Source: JAAELZ01 sp965237485 (lineage in GTDB: Bacteria > Pseudomonadota > Gammaproteobacteria > Arenicellales > Poriferihabitantaceae). From it: a stretch of 64,000 nt of DNA. The stretch's first letter is position 1; each line of letters begins with the position of its first letter. Made by a program: the position numbers and the translations under genes. The DNA is taken from NCBI GenBank assembly GCA_965237485.1, contig CBDEFQ010000009.1, positions 1,178,001-1,242,000 on the forward strand, in the 5' to 3' direction. Positions 9,234-17,737 of this stretch are shown here, piece after piece. The notes beneath the pieces are model-generated. The model saw only the letters and a program-made list of their open reading frames with translations, made no database searches and was not told where the DNA came from.

Positions 9234-9429
9234 TTAATTTCAAAACCGTCCATTCGGTTTCTCATCAATCTACAAATTCGCGTTTCAGCGAGTGCCATCT
9301 ACAGCCTGATTATTCAGGCTGCCTGATTAAGCAACTCTCCACGCGCGTTAATTTCCGCGCACCTCGCGGTATTAAGAATAGGGTAAATCCTAAATTTATA
9401 ACTCTTTTGAATCACGGGGCTATTTTACT
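9234..9429 (+). other. Structured leader before the methyltransferase gene
   Basis: No convincing gene is present. The stretch contains a perfect 8-bp hairpin, CAGCCTGA-TTAT-TCAGGCTG, near 9302-9321, followed by GC-rich imperfect repeats (CGCGCGTTAA, CGCGCACCTCGCGG). The open frame across it looks like chance. A role as attenuator or 5' leader for the R-M operon is possible but unproven. Confidence 0.4.
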
Positions 9430-10626
9430 ATGAAACACGATTTTATTGCAAAACAAGACAAATTAGCCGATGTACGTCCTGCTTCGTTTCTCAGCAATGA
9501 CTCAAGCCATCGGGGTCGCAAACTTCCATGTTTGCTTCTGCGGCAAGTTGCATTAAAACCATGTCCGAACAAACAAGGCAAAAAGGGAAAATTTCGTTTT
9601 ATCGATTTGTTTGCAGGAATAGGCGGCTTCAGAAAGCCCTTTGAGAGTATTGGCGGGGACTGTGTATTTACTTCTGAATGGGATCGTTTTTCAAGACAGA
9701 CTTATGTTGCAAACTTTAGGGATAATGAGGGACACGAATTTGCAGGCGATATTCGGCCGTATGCAAAAACACCGGAGCGGATTCCAAAGCACGATGTTTT
9801 ACTGGCAGGTTTTCCGTGCCAGCCTTTTTCCATAGCCGGGGTATCAATAAGGAACTCCCTTGGAAGGCCGCATGGTTTTCTCTGTGATACACAAGGAACG
9901 CTGTTCTACGATCTTGCAAAAATCATCAAGCATCGGGAGCCAGCCGCCTTTCTATTGGAGAATGTCAAAAATCTTGAAAATCATGATGGGGGTAAAACGT
10001 TTTCCACAATCAAACATGTCCTTCAAAAAGAGCTTGGGTATGAAGTACATACGCAGGTAATTAGTTCAGAGCCCTGGGTGCCGCAAAAGCGTGAACGAAT
10101 TTTTATAGTTGGTTTCAAGGAATCCTCAACGTTCAGTTTTGATAATTTGGTATATCCAAAAGGTTCACATCCTGTATTAGGTGATATTCTTGAAGAAAAG
10201 GTATCAGGGAAATACACGCTTTCAGCGAAGCTTTGGAATTACCTTAAAGAGTACAAGAAAAAACACAAGAAAGCCGGTAATGGCTTTGGATACTCCCTGT
10301 TTGGTCCGGATGATGTAACACGAACATTATCTGCACGGTATTACAAGGATGGCTCAGAAATACTGGTTCGGCAAAAAGGCAGGCGGCCACGGCGACTTAC
10401 GCCTGGAGAATGCGCACGCCTAATGGGGTTTGATCAACCTTGTGAATCCGGTTTCATCATCCCTGTATCTGATACCCAGGCGTACCGGCAATTTGGTAAT
10501 GCAGTTGTTGTTCCAGTTGTATGTGCTATTGCAGAACTAATGAAATCCCATATTTATGAGGCCGTAGACACACAAAGAGACCTGTCCGACGAGTGTGAAT
10601 CTCAATTACGATTGGCGAATGGTTGA
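9430..10626 (+). CDS. dcm: DNA (cytosine-5) methyltransferase, M.EcoRII/Dcm type
   Basis: The protein is 398 residues. C5-methyltransferase motifs appear in order: I (FIDLFAGIGGF, ~57-67), IV with catalytic C130 (GFPCQPFS), VI (ENVKNL, E177), VIII (QKRERIFIVGF), IX (RRLTPGECARLMGF) and X (FGNAVVVPV). It should methylate the inner cytosine of CCWGG, inferred from the EcoRII-type nuclease and Vsr encoded downstream. The first ~50 residues are unlike the family and contain no recognisable domain. The true start could be further in, or the 5' end may have been rearranged. Its stop overlaps the vsr start. Confidence 0.88.
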   Translation: MKHDFIAKQDKLADVRPASFLSNDSSHRGRKLPCLLLRQVALKPCPNKQGKKGKFRFIDLFAGIGGFRKPFESIGGDCVFTSEWDRFSRQTYVANFRDNEGHEFAGDIRPYAKTPERIPKHDVLLAGFPCQPFSIAGVSIRNSLGRPHGFLCDTQGTLFYDLAKIIKHREPAAFLLENVKNLENHDGGKTFSTIKHVLQKELGYEVHTQVISSEPWVPQKRERIFIVGFKESSTFSFDNLVYPKGSHPVLGDILEEKVSGKYTLSAKLWNYLKEYKKKHKKAGNGFGYSLFGPDDVTRTLSARYYKDGSEILVRQKGRRPRRLTPGECARLMGFDQPCESGFIIPVSDTQAYRQFGNAVVVPVVCAIAELMKSHIYEAVDTQRDLSDECESQLRLANG

Positions 10627-11074
10627 CATTGTTCAACCAGACGTCAGAAGTCGAATGATGTCTGGCATTAGAGGCACTGACACCAGGCCTGAGTTATTAC
10701 TCCGTAAAGGTTTGCACAGCAAAGGTTTTCGATATCGTCTTCACGATAAGTCATTACCCGGGAAACCTGATCTTGTTTTTCCGAAGTATAATGCTGTTGT
10801 ATTCATGAACGGCTGTTTTTGGCATGGGCACGGTTGCCACTTGTTTAAATGGCCGAAAAGCAGGAAACAATTTTGGCGAGATAAAATTACTGCAACCATG
10901 GAAAGGGACAAGCGAAATATAATAATACTGAAGAAACTTGGTTGGCGCACAGGACAAATTTGGGAATGCGCTCTAAAGGGAAAAAGGGAAATACCGCTTG
11001 AATACGTTTTCCAGGATTGCGCGAAATGGTTAAAAGGTTCTGTAATTAAGCTGGAAATACAAGGTGATGCATAA
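10619..11074 (+). CDS. vsr: Very short patch repair endonuclease
   Basis: The Vsr family is recognised by RSRMMSGIRGTDTRPEL near the start, the PGKPDLVFPKY active-site region and the NGCFWHGHGCHLFKWPKSR metal-binding stretch. The enzyme nicks beside T:G mismatches that arise when 5-methylcytosine deaminates, protecting Dcm-methylated sites. The ATG at 10619 gives a normal 151-residue protein and overlaps the methyltransferase stop by 8 bp. An upstream in-frame ATG at 10595 would overlap more and is less likely. The 3' end overlaps the endonuclease gene by 11 bp, so the three genes form one operon. Confidence 0.92.
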   Translation: MVDIVQPDVRSRMMSGIRGTDTRPELLLRKGLHSKGFRYRLHDKSLPGKPDLVFPKYNAVVFMNGCFWHGHGCHLFKWPKSRKQFWRDKITATMERDKRNIIILKKLGWRTGQIWECALKGKREIPLEYVFQDCAKWLKGSVIKLEIQGDA

Positions 11075-12344
11075 AGGCCATTTGTCAGAATATTTTAATG
11101 GTGTTGGCGTAAAAACACTCTCGGCTGTTGATTCTGAACCAAAGACATCCAATCAGCATGAAATTGGAACGACGGTTGCAATGAGACAGTTTCTTGGTAC
11201 GGAAAAAACAACCTTTGAGGTCTCTTATGTCTGGCTGGGTGGTGAGCAGGAAACCATTACGGATCATGGGTGGGCGACACACTATAACTCAAGGGATGGC
11301 AAACCCCGGCCTCCTGAATACCGGTTCTACTATCTAACAAATGCAGTAACTGAGATCATGACAGCAGGCGACACACTGTTTCTCGCCATCCGCCCTGATA
11401 AAACCATTCTCTTTGTTGTTGTGCCAGCTGAAAGCACTATACAGAACCAGTTATTGTGGCTTTTTGGTCTGGATCAGCAACCCGGGTTACGATTTACTGT
11501 GCAAGAGGTCACGGGAGCTAGAGATACAAGAGTCGATTTTATTTCGCGTTTTATTCTGGATGAGATCGGCATCGAATTCGAGGATCCGAATGCAAATTCA
11601 CTTGATGCAATTATTGATAAATTTGGTCTGACGTTCCCTAGAACAGCGGAGTTCTCAGACCTGGCCAGACTCACGCTTCCTGAAATAGAGGCCAGGGATG
11701 ATCCTGATTCAGCTTTGTTAGCCTGGCTTAATCATGAGGAGGCCATGTTTCGTCGTCTGGAAAAAAAGATTGTTGCAGAACGTGTATCCCAAGGATTTAT
11801 TGATGATAATAAGGATATTGATGTTGATTCGTTTATTAAATATTCTCTTAGCGTTCAGAACCGGCGAAAATCAAGAATGGGATATTCACTTGAACATCAG
11901 CTAAAAGCAGTATTTAGTGCTCACAGCTTACGGTTCGACACCCAGGTTATTACTGAACACGGGAAAAAACCGGACTTCATATTCCCAGGTGAAAGTGAAT
12001 ACAAAAATCCCGACTTCAGTGTTGAATTACTTACAATGCTGGCTGCAAAATCCACCTGTAAGGATCGTTGGTCACAAATATTACCGGAAGCCGAGCGTAT
12101 TAGTGAAAAAAACCTTGTGACCCTGGAGCCAGGTATATCATCGCCTCAAACCACAAGGATGAAGGAGGCAGATGTACAACTTATCGTTCCGTTAGCAATC
12201 CAGTCCAGTTATCAAAAAGAACAGAAAGAATGGTTATGGTGTATTTCCGATTTTATTGCGTGTGTTTGTAAACGCCAGAATACCATTCCAAGAAAGGGGT
12301 CAGACCCCTTTAAAGCATCAGCGGTTACTCTTATGTGCAAGTGA
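11064..12344 (+). CDS. EcoRII-type restriction endonuclease, C-terminus altered
   Basis: 426 residues read. The N-terminal effector-binding domain spans about 1-200. The C-terminal PD-(D/E)XK nuclease domain has E277 (YSLEHQL), D304 (KKPDFIFPG) and K329 (AAKSTCKDRW). EcoRII enzymes cut CCWGG and need two sites. The catalytic core is complete, but from residue ~411 the frame runs into a palindromic repeat (12293-12311) and transposase debris before stopping. The last ~16 residues are therefore not native and the original stop is lost. Natural EcoRII is ~404 residues, so little has been removed and activity is plausible. Confidence 0.88.
   Translation: MMHKGHLSEYFNGVGVKTLSAVDSEPKTSNQHEIGTTVAMRQFLGTEKTTFEVSYVWLGGEQETITDHGWATHYNSRDGKPRPPEYRFYYLTNAVTEIMTAGDTLFLAIRPDKTILFVVVPAESTIQNQLLWLFGLDQQPGLRFTVQEVTGARDTRVDFISRFILDEIGIEFEDPNANSLDAIIDKFGLTFPRTAEFSDLARLTLPEIEARDDPDSALLAWLNHEEAMFRRLEKKIVAERVSQGFIDDNKDIDVDSFIKYSLSVQNRRKSRMGYSLEHQLKAVFSAHSLRFDTQVITEHGKKPDFIFPGESEYKNPDFSVELLTMLAAKSTCKDRWSQILPEAERISEKNLVTLEPGISSPQTTRMKEADVQLIVPLAIQSSYQKEQKEWLWCISDFIACVCKRQNTIPRKGSDPFKASAVTLMCK
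12293..12311. repeat. 19-bp perfect palindrome, REP-like
   Basis: AAAGGGGTC-A-GACCCCTTT has 9-bp perfect arms. It marks the junction between the endonuclease gene and a transposase fragment. A variant (AAAGGGGTC-T-GACCC) marks the edge of the related transposase fragment at 61832-61845. Both resemble the repeats around the REP-associated transposase near 60 kb. Confidence 0.7.
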
Positions 12345-13357
12345 AACGCCTGGCTGCCAGCTATCTCAAGCACGGTAGAATCCAGTGGCGACATCGTGCC
12401 ACAAGGGGCTTTGCTAGACGCTATAGCAATCAAGACATTAAGCTTCTAGCATATGGATGAACTCCACGGTACGTTATCAGGCCATGCCACTAAGAAACTC
12501 TGTGAGCGCGCCTTGGTTGTCTATGAGCAAACTGAGTATGCCAACCTGGCACCTATCTCGGTTTCTCATCTATACAATCTACGCCGATCTAAACCCTACC
12601 AGAACAATCGCCGTCACTTTGAAAGACACATTCTAAGCCTTCTTCTATCGGCCAAAGACGTAAGCCACAGCCAGAAGGTCAACCTGGCTATAGCCGTGTA
12701 GATACAGTGCATCAGGGCGATAAGGACAAGGTTAAAGGGGTCTATCATATCAACGCCGTTGATGAGATCACCCCGTTTGAAGTCGTGTCTTCTACACAGA
12801 AAATATCAGAGCCATTCTTGATGCCTATTCTCACTCAAATGCTAGAGCAATTCCCCTTTGTGATTAAAGGCTTTCATGCCGATAATGGCAGTGAATACAT
12901 TAACCAATCGGTGGTGCGATTGTTGAATAAGCTATTAATCGAGTTGACCAAATCCAGGGCTAGACACCGTAACGACCATGCCTTAGTTGAGTGCAACAAT
13001 GGGGCCATCGTGCGCAAGCATCTTGGCTTCATGCATATCCCGCAAAAATATGCGCCTGAGATTAATCAATTTGCCACCGACTTTCTTAACCCTTATTTGA
13101 ATTATCACCGACCTTGTTTCTTCCCACAGATCAGCACTAACAACAAAGGAAAACAAGTCAAAACCTATCCATATCGAAACATGATGACGCCTTATGAACA
13201 ACTCAAATCGTTGACCAATGCACAGTCATATCTTAAAACTCACATCTCGTTTACAATGCTTGACGATATCGTTTATCAGATGACTGATAATGAGGCAGCA
13301 AAACAACTCAATGAGGAAAAAACTAAACTCTTTAAAAACATCTTTGAACAGAAATGA
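12315..13357 (+). pseudogene. Integrase-core transposase, 5'-truncated and frameshifted
   Basis: Translation in three successive frames gives a DDE transposase lacking its N-terminal part. The frame shifts at ~12450, where two bases are missing relative to the 62-kb fragment, and again near 12620. The catalytic signature is recognisable as VDTVHQGD, HADNGSEY and LVECNNG, followed by the MTPYEQLKSL tail. The N-terminal part of the same family survives on the opposite strand at 61.9-62.3 kb. The right end near 13360-13400 shows a GGTATCATTCC terminal motif matching the left end of that fragment. Confidence 0.8.
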
Positions 13358-13670
13358 CAATCAACTTCTCGGTATCATTCCTGTATTGGAATAGACTCTA
13401 GTCCATCAAGCCTTGAGTTAAACATCATGCGAATTTCAAATTCAATTCAATCATCACGCATTACATTGCTCACATGTCCTTGGCACGTTATCATCACTCC
13501 TTGTACTAGTGTAGAGTATTAAATAGATCGTATATATCAGAGCCCCCAAAATGATCCAAGACAAGGCACAGTCCGCAATGAATGGTGTTCCCTTAACAAG
13601 GGCTGTAATGCAGTATTGGGGCATTTGGAGGGCTCCCAGCGGGCGAGACAATAAACGGCCATCTAGGCCG
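13358..13670 (+). other. Intergenic region before the phosphodiesterase
   Basis: This AT-rich stretch holds the right end of the transposase relic and then a possible promoter for the phosphoesterase. An open frame continues upstream of 13671 to an ATG at 13551, but those 40 codons precede the conserved domain and look like leader sequence. Nothing else was identified. Confidence 0.4.
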
Positions 13671-14267
13671 ATGCAGTTACAAAAAGCCTACTACGATTTT
13701 AGGGGTCATAGCCCGCTCACAATTGGCATCGTTTCCGATACACATGGAGAGTTAAACCACGAAATTGCAAACACCATAAGCCGCTGTGACATTGCGTTAC
13801 ATGCGGGTGACATCATGCATGTAAAACCGCTGAACGAACTCAAATCTAAGCTAGGCAAAGTATTCGCAGTGAAAGGAAACAACGACGTAACGGGCATTTG
13901 GCCCAAGGCGCATGCCGCCATATTATCCAGTATCCCAGATCAAGTCACTATAGACTTACCAAGCGGCAAATTGGTGATGGAACATGCACACCGTGTTTGG
14001 CATCACGATACTTCTGTGATGCATCATTCGCTCAGAACTGACCATGCTGATGCAAAATTGGTAGTGTATGGCCATACTCACATCCGCAGCGTAGACCAAA
14101 TGAGTACGCTCTGGATTCTCAACCCTGGCGCTGCAGGCCGTACACGGGTTTACGATGGCCCGTCTTGCATCACGCTAAGGATTAACCAAGACGAATGGAC
14201 TATTGAGGAACATCTTTTCTCCCTTGAAAGTAATAGGGAAAGCCATAAAGGCAAACTTTACGCTTAA
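13671..14267 (+). CDS. YfcE/MJ0936-family metallophosphoesterase
   Basis: This calcineurin-like phosphodiesterase shows the dimetal motifs in order: IGIVSDTHGE (D-x-H), ALHAGDI (GD), KGNND, EHAHRV, and YGHTHIR (GHTH). Such enzymes hydrolyse phosphodiester bonds of cyclic or other small nucleotides in the cytoplasm; the physiological substrate is unknown. The ATG at 13671 places the first motif ~25 residues in, close to the family norm. A start at 13551 would add 40 residues without similarity. The 3' end is followed within 20 bp by the ExeA-like gene, so the two are probably cotranscribed. Confidence 0.85.
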   Translation: MQLQKAYYDFRGHSPLTIGIVSDTHGELNHEIANTISRCDIALHAGDIMHVKPLNELKSKLGKVFAVKGNNDVTGIWPKAHAAILSSIPDQVTIDLPSGKLVMEHAHRVWHHDTSVMHHSLRTDHADAKLVVYGHTHIRSVDQMSTLWILNPGAAGRTRVYDGPSCITLRINQDEWTIEEHLFSLESNRESHKGKLYA

Positions 14268-14283
14268 GCCAAGTGGCCAGACT

Positions 14284-15417
14284 ATGTACGAAAGCTATTT
14301 TGGATTATCAGAAAAACCATTTAGTATCGTTCCTGATACACGGTTTTTATATTTAAGCAAAAACCACAGAGAAGCCATTGCCCACCTTGCTTATGCCATA
14401 AATGAAAAAAATGGCTTTGTTCAACTCACCGGTGAAGTCGGGTTGGGTAAAACCATGGTTTGCCGTTATTTGCTTTCCAAGTTGCCAGAGGATATTGATG
14501 TGGCGCTTATCTTAAACCCTAGAATGAGTGAAGTTGGCCTGCTAAAAGCCATTTGTACCGAGCTCAAAATTAAGCATAGGCCTAAGGACGACCCCGGCGA
14601 ATTAACCATAAAAATTAACAAACGACTACTTTATACCCATTCGCAAGACCGCCAGACTTTGTTAATCATTGATGAAGCACAGAACATACCCAACAAAGCA
14701 CTTGAACAAGTCCGCTTATTAACTAATCTGGAAACTGATCAACAAAAGCTGATGCGCATCGTCCTAATTGGTCAGCCAGAGTTGGGTGAACGATTAAATC
14801 AAAGAGAAATGCGGCAGGTCGCACAACGTATAACCAGTCGTTATCATTTTAGCACTTTGTCGCGCAACGAATCGGACGAATATATAAAACACAGACTTGC
14901 CGTTGCTGGCTGCACCAACCCCTTATTCACAAAAGGCGCACTAAAGAAAATATTCAAACTTACTAAGGGCACACCACGGCTGATTAATCTGGTCTGTGAT
15001 CGCGCATTGATCGGTGCGTTTAGTCTTGGGATAGCGCAAGTTGACACCAGTATTGTGAAAACTGCTGCAAAAGAAGCTTTACCTCTTTTTAACCAAACTC
15101 CCAACCGATTAAGTTGGGTGATGAGCGCTAAATTTTTACTTGTTTTACTGCTATTAAGTTTACTGACCGCAGCTACGCTTAACTCTGAAAAATGGCTGCC
15201 TTCGGTACTAGAGAAATATGCGATGATTCACAAAAAATTAAGCCCACAAGAACAGTTAGAACCACCCACTGCGGAAAAATCCAAACCGGTTGTAAATGAA
15301 ATAGCCGAAGATAAGCCTAAGGTAATTCCAGCGAACTCTATGGACAAATCACAGATAAAGCTCCAAGCAGACCGAGATTTTCGGCTCGGCATTCCTGGTA
15401 AAGAACCCAGCCCATAA
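14284..15417 (+). CDS. ExeA/GspA-like AAA ATPase with a C-terminal membrane anchor
   Basis: Starting at MYESYFGLSEKPFSI, the classic ExeA N-terminus, the 377-residue protein has Walker A GEVGLGKT (50-57) and Walker B LLIIDE (126-131), the IGQPELGERL sensor region and the GTPRLINLVCDRAL motif. A single membrane segment follows at about 282-300, then a Lys/Pro/Glu-rich periplasmic tail without a recognisable peptidoglycan-binding domain. ExeA-type proteins help assemble type II secretion or type IV pilus machinery across peptidoglycan. No secretin gene lies nearby. An upstream ATG at 14203 overlaps the previous gene and is less likely. Confidence 0.85.
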   Translation: MYESYFGLSEKPFSIVPDTRFLYLSKNHREAIAHLAYAINEKNGFVQLTGEVGLGKTMVCRYLLSKLPEDIDVALILNPRMSEVGLLKAICTELKIKHRPKDDPGELTIKINKRLLYTHSQDRQTLLIIDEAQNIPNKALEQVRLLTNLETDQQKLMRIVLIGQPELGERLNQREMRQVAQRITSRYHFSTLSRNESDEYIKHRLAVAGCTNPLFTKGALKKIFKLTKGTPRLINLVCDRALIGAFSLGIAQVDTSIVKTAAKEALPLFNQTPNRLSWVMSAKFLLVLLLLSLLTAATLNSEKWLPSVLEKYAMIHKKLSPQEQLEPPTAEKSKPVVNEIAEDKPKVIPANSMDKSQIKLQADRDFRLGIPGKEPSP

Positions 15418-15488
15418 CTAGCAAAACTCAGACTCTTTTACCTTTCTTTGGCGACTACCGTTTTGTAAAATCCCGCATCTGAAAATAC

Positions 15489-16329
15489 TTATATATTGTT
15501 CGAAAAAGTATCGCAAGAATTCACTTGGCCAGAACGAAAGCCTTCCATAAACCAATAAGCGCGTTGTTGGCCAGTCCCATGGGTAAAGCTATCTGGAACA
15601 ACATAACCTTGTGTTTTACGCTGAATCGCATCATCACCAATCGCAGCGGCGGCTCGCAATGCCTCCTCAATATCGCCTTGCTCTAAAGTCTGCGTCTGCT
15701 TATGTGTATTGTGCGCCCATACCCCAGACAGGCAATCGGCTTGTAGCTCGAAGCGAACTGATAACTCGTTCGCCTTGGATTTACCTGATTGCGTTTTCAT
15801 TTGATTCACTCTAGCAGACAAACCCAGCAATGTTTGCACGTGGTGGGCTACTTCGTGCGCCACTACATAGGCTTGGGCAAAGTCTCCTTGCGCGCCAAAT
15901 TTTCGACTTAGACTCTTTATAAAACACGGTATCAATGTACACCTTCTGGTCTCCGGGACAATAAAAAGGCCCCATCGCCGCTTGCGCATGGCCACAAGAA
16001 GAACTGGTCGAGCCGGTAAACAATACCAAAGTAGGCTCTCTATAAACTTGGCCAATGTCACTAAAAACCTTGCCCCAAACGTCTTCAGTTTGATCCAGCA
16101 CCTGTGAGACAAAATTACCTGCCTCTTGTTCTTCTTGCGAAGTTACAACAGGGCCTTGTTGCTGGCTCCCGCCTCCTAATCCTAGAAATGATAATGGGTT
16201 GAAGCCAAATAACAGCGCAGCACCAATTAATAAAATGGTGCCTATACCGCCTCCAGCGAAGCCGCGACGTACCCGTCGTTGCCCACGTCGATCTTCAATA
16301 TTGCTACTTCGTGCAGATGTTCTTTTCAT
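15489..16329 (-). pseudogene. YpfJ-type neutral zinc metallopeptidase, frameshifted
   Basis: Two overlapping minus-strand frames together give one protein. The first (from 16329) has a basic N-terminus, a membrane segment and VYREPTLVLFTG through KVYIDTVFYKE. The second continues LSRKFGAQGDFAQAYVVAHE with the HEVAHH zinc motif, the third-ligand region FELQADCLSGVW and the end GFRSGQVNSCDTF. A single extra T near 15916 explains the break, since removing it restores the family consensus across the junction. It may be a recent mutation or a sequencing error, because everything else is intact. Periplasmic membrane-anchored peptidase; substrate unknown. Confidence 0.82.
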
Positions 16330-16419
16330 TGATTTGTCTCTAAAATATATAAATACAGTGCTTACGGTCATCACCCTAAACGCGTTACATTCGTGATTGT
16401 AACACCGTATTTATACGGC

Positions 16420-16965
16420 TTACAGCTTTTGGCCCTGGTACTCTTTCTCTAATAAACGTGGCATCAATTCCACAAAATTACAAGGCCGGGTTGTAAAATC
16501 CATTTGCGGTGAAATAATCTCATCCCAAGCCAAAGCACAAGCGCCAGAAGAACCAGGCAAAGAAAAAATAAAGGTGCCGTTGGCCACACCAGCCACCGCT
16601 CTTGACTGAATTGTTGAGGTGCCAATTTGCTTTAATGACAAAGCCCTAAATAGCTCGCCAACCCCGTCTAGGGTTTTATCGAACAACACGCTCACTGCCT
16701 CTGGCGTGCCGTCTCTACCGGTTACACCCGTACCCCCAGTCAATACCACAACTTGGCACTGGGGCTCAAAAACCCAATTAGAAACCACTGCACGAATTGC
16801 ATAAATATCATCTTTAACTAAATCTCGAGCGTATAAATGATGCCCCGCGGACAGCATTCTTTTCTCCAACAAGTCCCCCGATTTATCTTGCGCAAGCGAT
16901 CGACTGTCTGAAACAGTAAGTACTGCCATATTTACAGCGACAAATTTTCGATTCGAAGCTACCAT
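16420..16965 (-). CDS. moaB: Molybdenum cofactor biosynthesis protein B
   Basis: This 181-residue protein of the MoaB/MogA fold has the LTVSDSR start, the nucleotide-binding TGGTGVTGRDGTPEAV motif and the FSLPGSSGACALAWDEII motif. MoaB-type proteins adenylylate molybdopterin before molybdenum insertion. It is divergent from moaD-moaE with a ~78-bp shared promoter region, so molybdopterin synthase and this later step are encoded side by side. moaA and moaC are not in the window. Confidence 0.92.
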   Translation of the reverse strand: MVASNRKFVAVNMAVLTVSDSRSLAQDKSGDLLEKRMLSAGHHLYARDLVKDDIYAIRAVVSNWVFEPQCQVVVLTGGTGVTGRDGTPEAVSVLFDKTLDGVGELFRALSLKQIGTSTIQSRAVAGVANGTFIFSLPGSSGACALAWDEIISPQMDFTTRPCNFVELMPRLLEKEYQGQKL

Positions 16966-17043
16966 CTAAGTGACTACTTACATTTATGATTGAGCAAACA
17001 TTATACTATCCGTCTGCTTTAACTTCAGCGACCAATTCCCGCA

Positions 17044-17274
17044 ATGAGCATCAATGTCTTAATATTCGCAAGCCTCAGTGAAGACCTCGGCTTATCTCGC
17101 ACCCAAGTATCGGCTGACTCAGTCAAAACGGCACTAGGGGTATGGCAGAAGATTACCGATAGGCCGTTATCAAACAACGTACTTATTGCGGTCAACCAAG
17201 AGTACGCTGCAGCAGACACTGATGTGCATTCTGGTGACGAGGTGGCATTTTTTCCGCCCGTCACAGGGGGCTAG
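17044..17274 (+). CDS. moaD: Molybdopterin synthase small subunit
   Basis: This 76-residue ubiquitin-fold protein ends in VTGG. The terminal Gly-Gly carries the thiocarboxylate sulfur donated to precursor Z by the MoaD-MoaE complex. The stop codon is immediately followed by the moaE ATG at 17275, giving tight coupling of the two subunits. An opposite-strand ORF over the same bases is a shadow. Confidence 0.93.
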   Translation: MSINVLIFASLSEDLGLSRTQVSADSVKTALGVWQKITDRPLSNNVLIAVNQEYAAADTDVHSGDEVAFFPPVTGG

Positions 17275-17727
17275 ATGCAACGCATTATTCTCTATACGTC
17301 AGCATTCGAGCCTTGGCCTTTAATACAGGAGGTTGAACAAAAATTCATTGATCACGGCTTGATAGAACAATCCGCAATAGGGGCTACCGCGAACTTTGTA
17401 GGCCGCATGCGCGATTTCAATGAAGGCGATAGCGTCATTGGCATGGAGCTTAATCATTATCCAGGCATGACAGAAAAACAGCTTGAGACCATCATTAAAC
17501 TGGCCTGTGAATCGCATCAAATTGCCCAAGCCTTTATTGCTCACCGCGTCGGCACCATCAAACCTGGAGACGCCATTGTGTTAGTGGCAACATGGTCTGA
17601 ACATCGCAAGGCTGCCTTTGATGCCTGCCGCGACATAATGGAAACGCTAAAGCATCAAGCGCCGTTTTGGAAAAAAGAACTGACGGCACAAGGAGAACGC
17701 TGGATTAAGGAAAACACGGCGGGATAA
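17275..17727 (+). CDS. moaE: Molybdopterin synthase catalytic subunit
   Basis: 150 residues with the MoaE hallmarks: GATANFVGRMRDFNEG, LNHYPGMTEKQLE, AHRVGTIKPGD and the catalytic-lysine region FWKKELTAQGERWIKE near the C-terminus. It receives sulfur from MoaD and converts cyclic pyranopterin monophosphate to molybdopterin. It abuts moaD with no gap; cmoA follows after 10 bp, so the tRNA-modification genes may be transcribed from the same promoter. Confidence 0.94.
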   Translation: MQRIILYTSAFEPWPLIQEVEQKFIDHGLIEQSAIGATANFVGRMRDFNEGDSVIGMELNHYPGMTEKQLETIIKLACESHQIAQAFIAHRVGTIKPGDAIVLVATWSEHRKAAFDACRDIMETLKHQAPFWKKELTAQGERWIKENTAG

Positions 17728-17737
17728 GCTTTTAATA

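Noticed and set aside
9230..9433. A 67-residue frame between the HTH gene and the methyltransferase
   Set aside because: The composition is dominated by hairpins and GC-rich repeats; the translated sequence has no protein-like pattern. Treated as leader.
9007..9600. Possible filamentous-phage or Xer-integrated module
   Set aside because: The small HTH protein and hairpin leader suggested this, but no coat, replication or assembly gene and no dif-like site were recognised.
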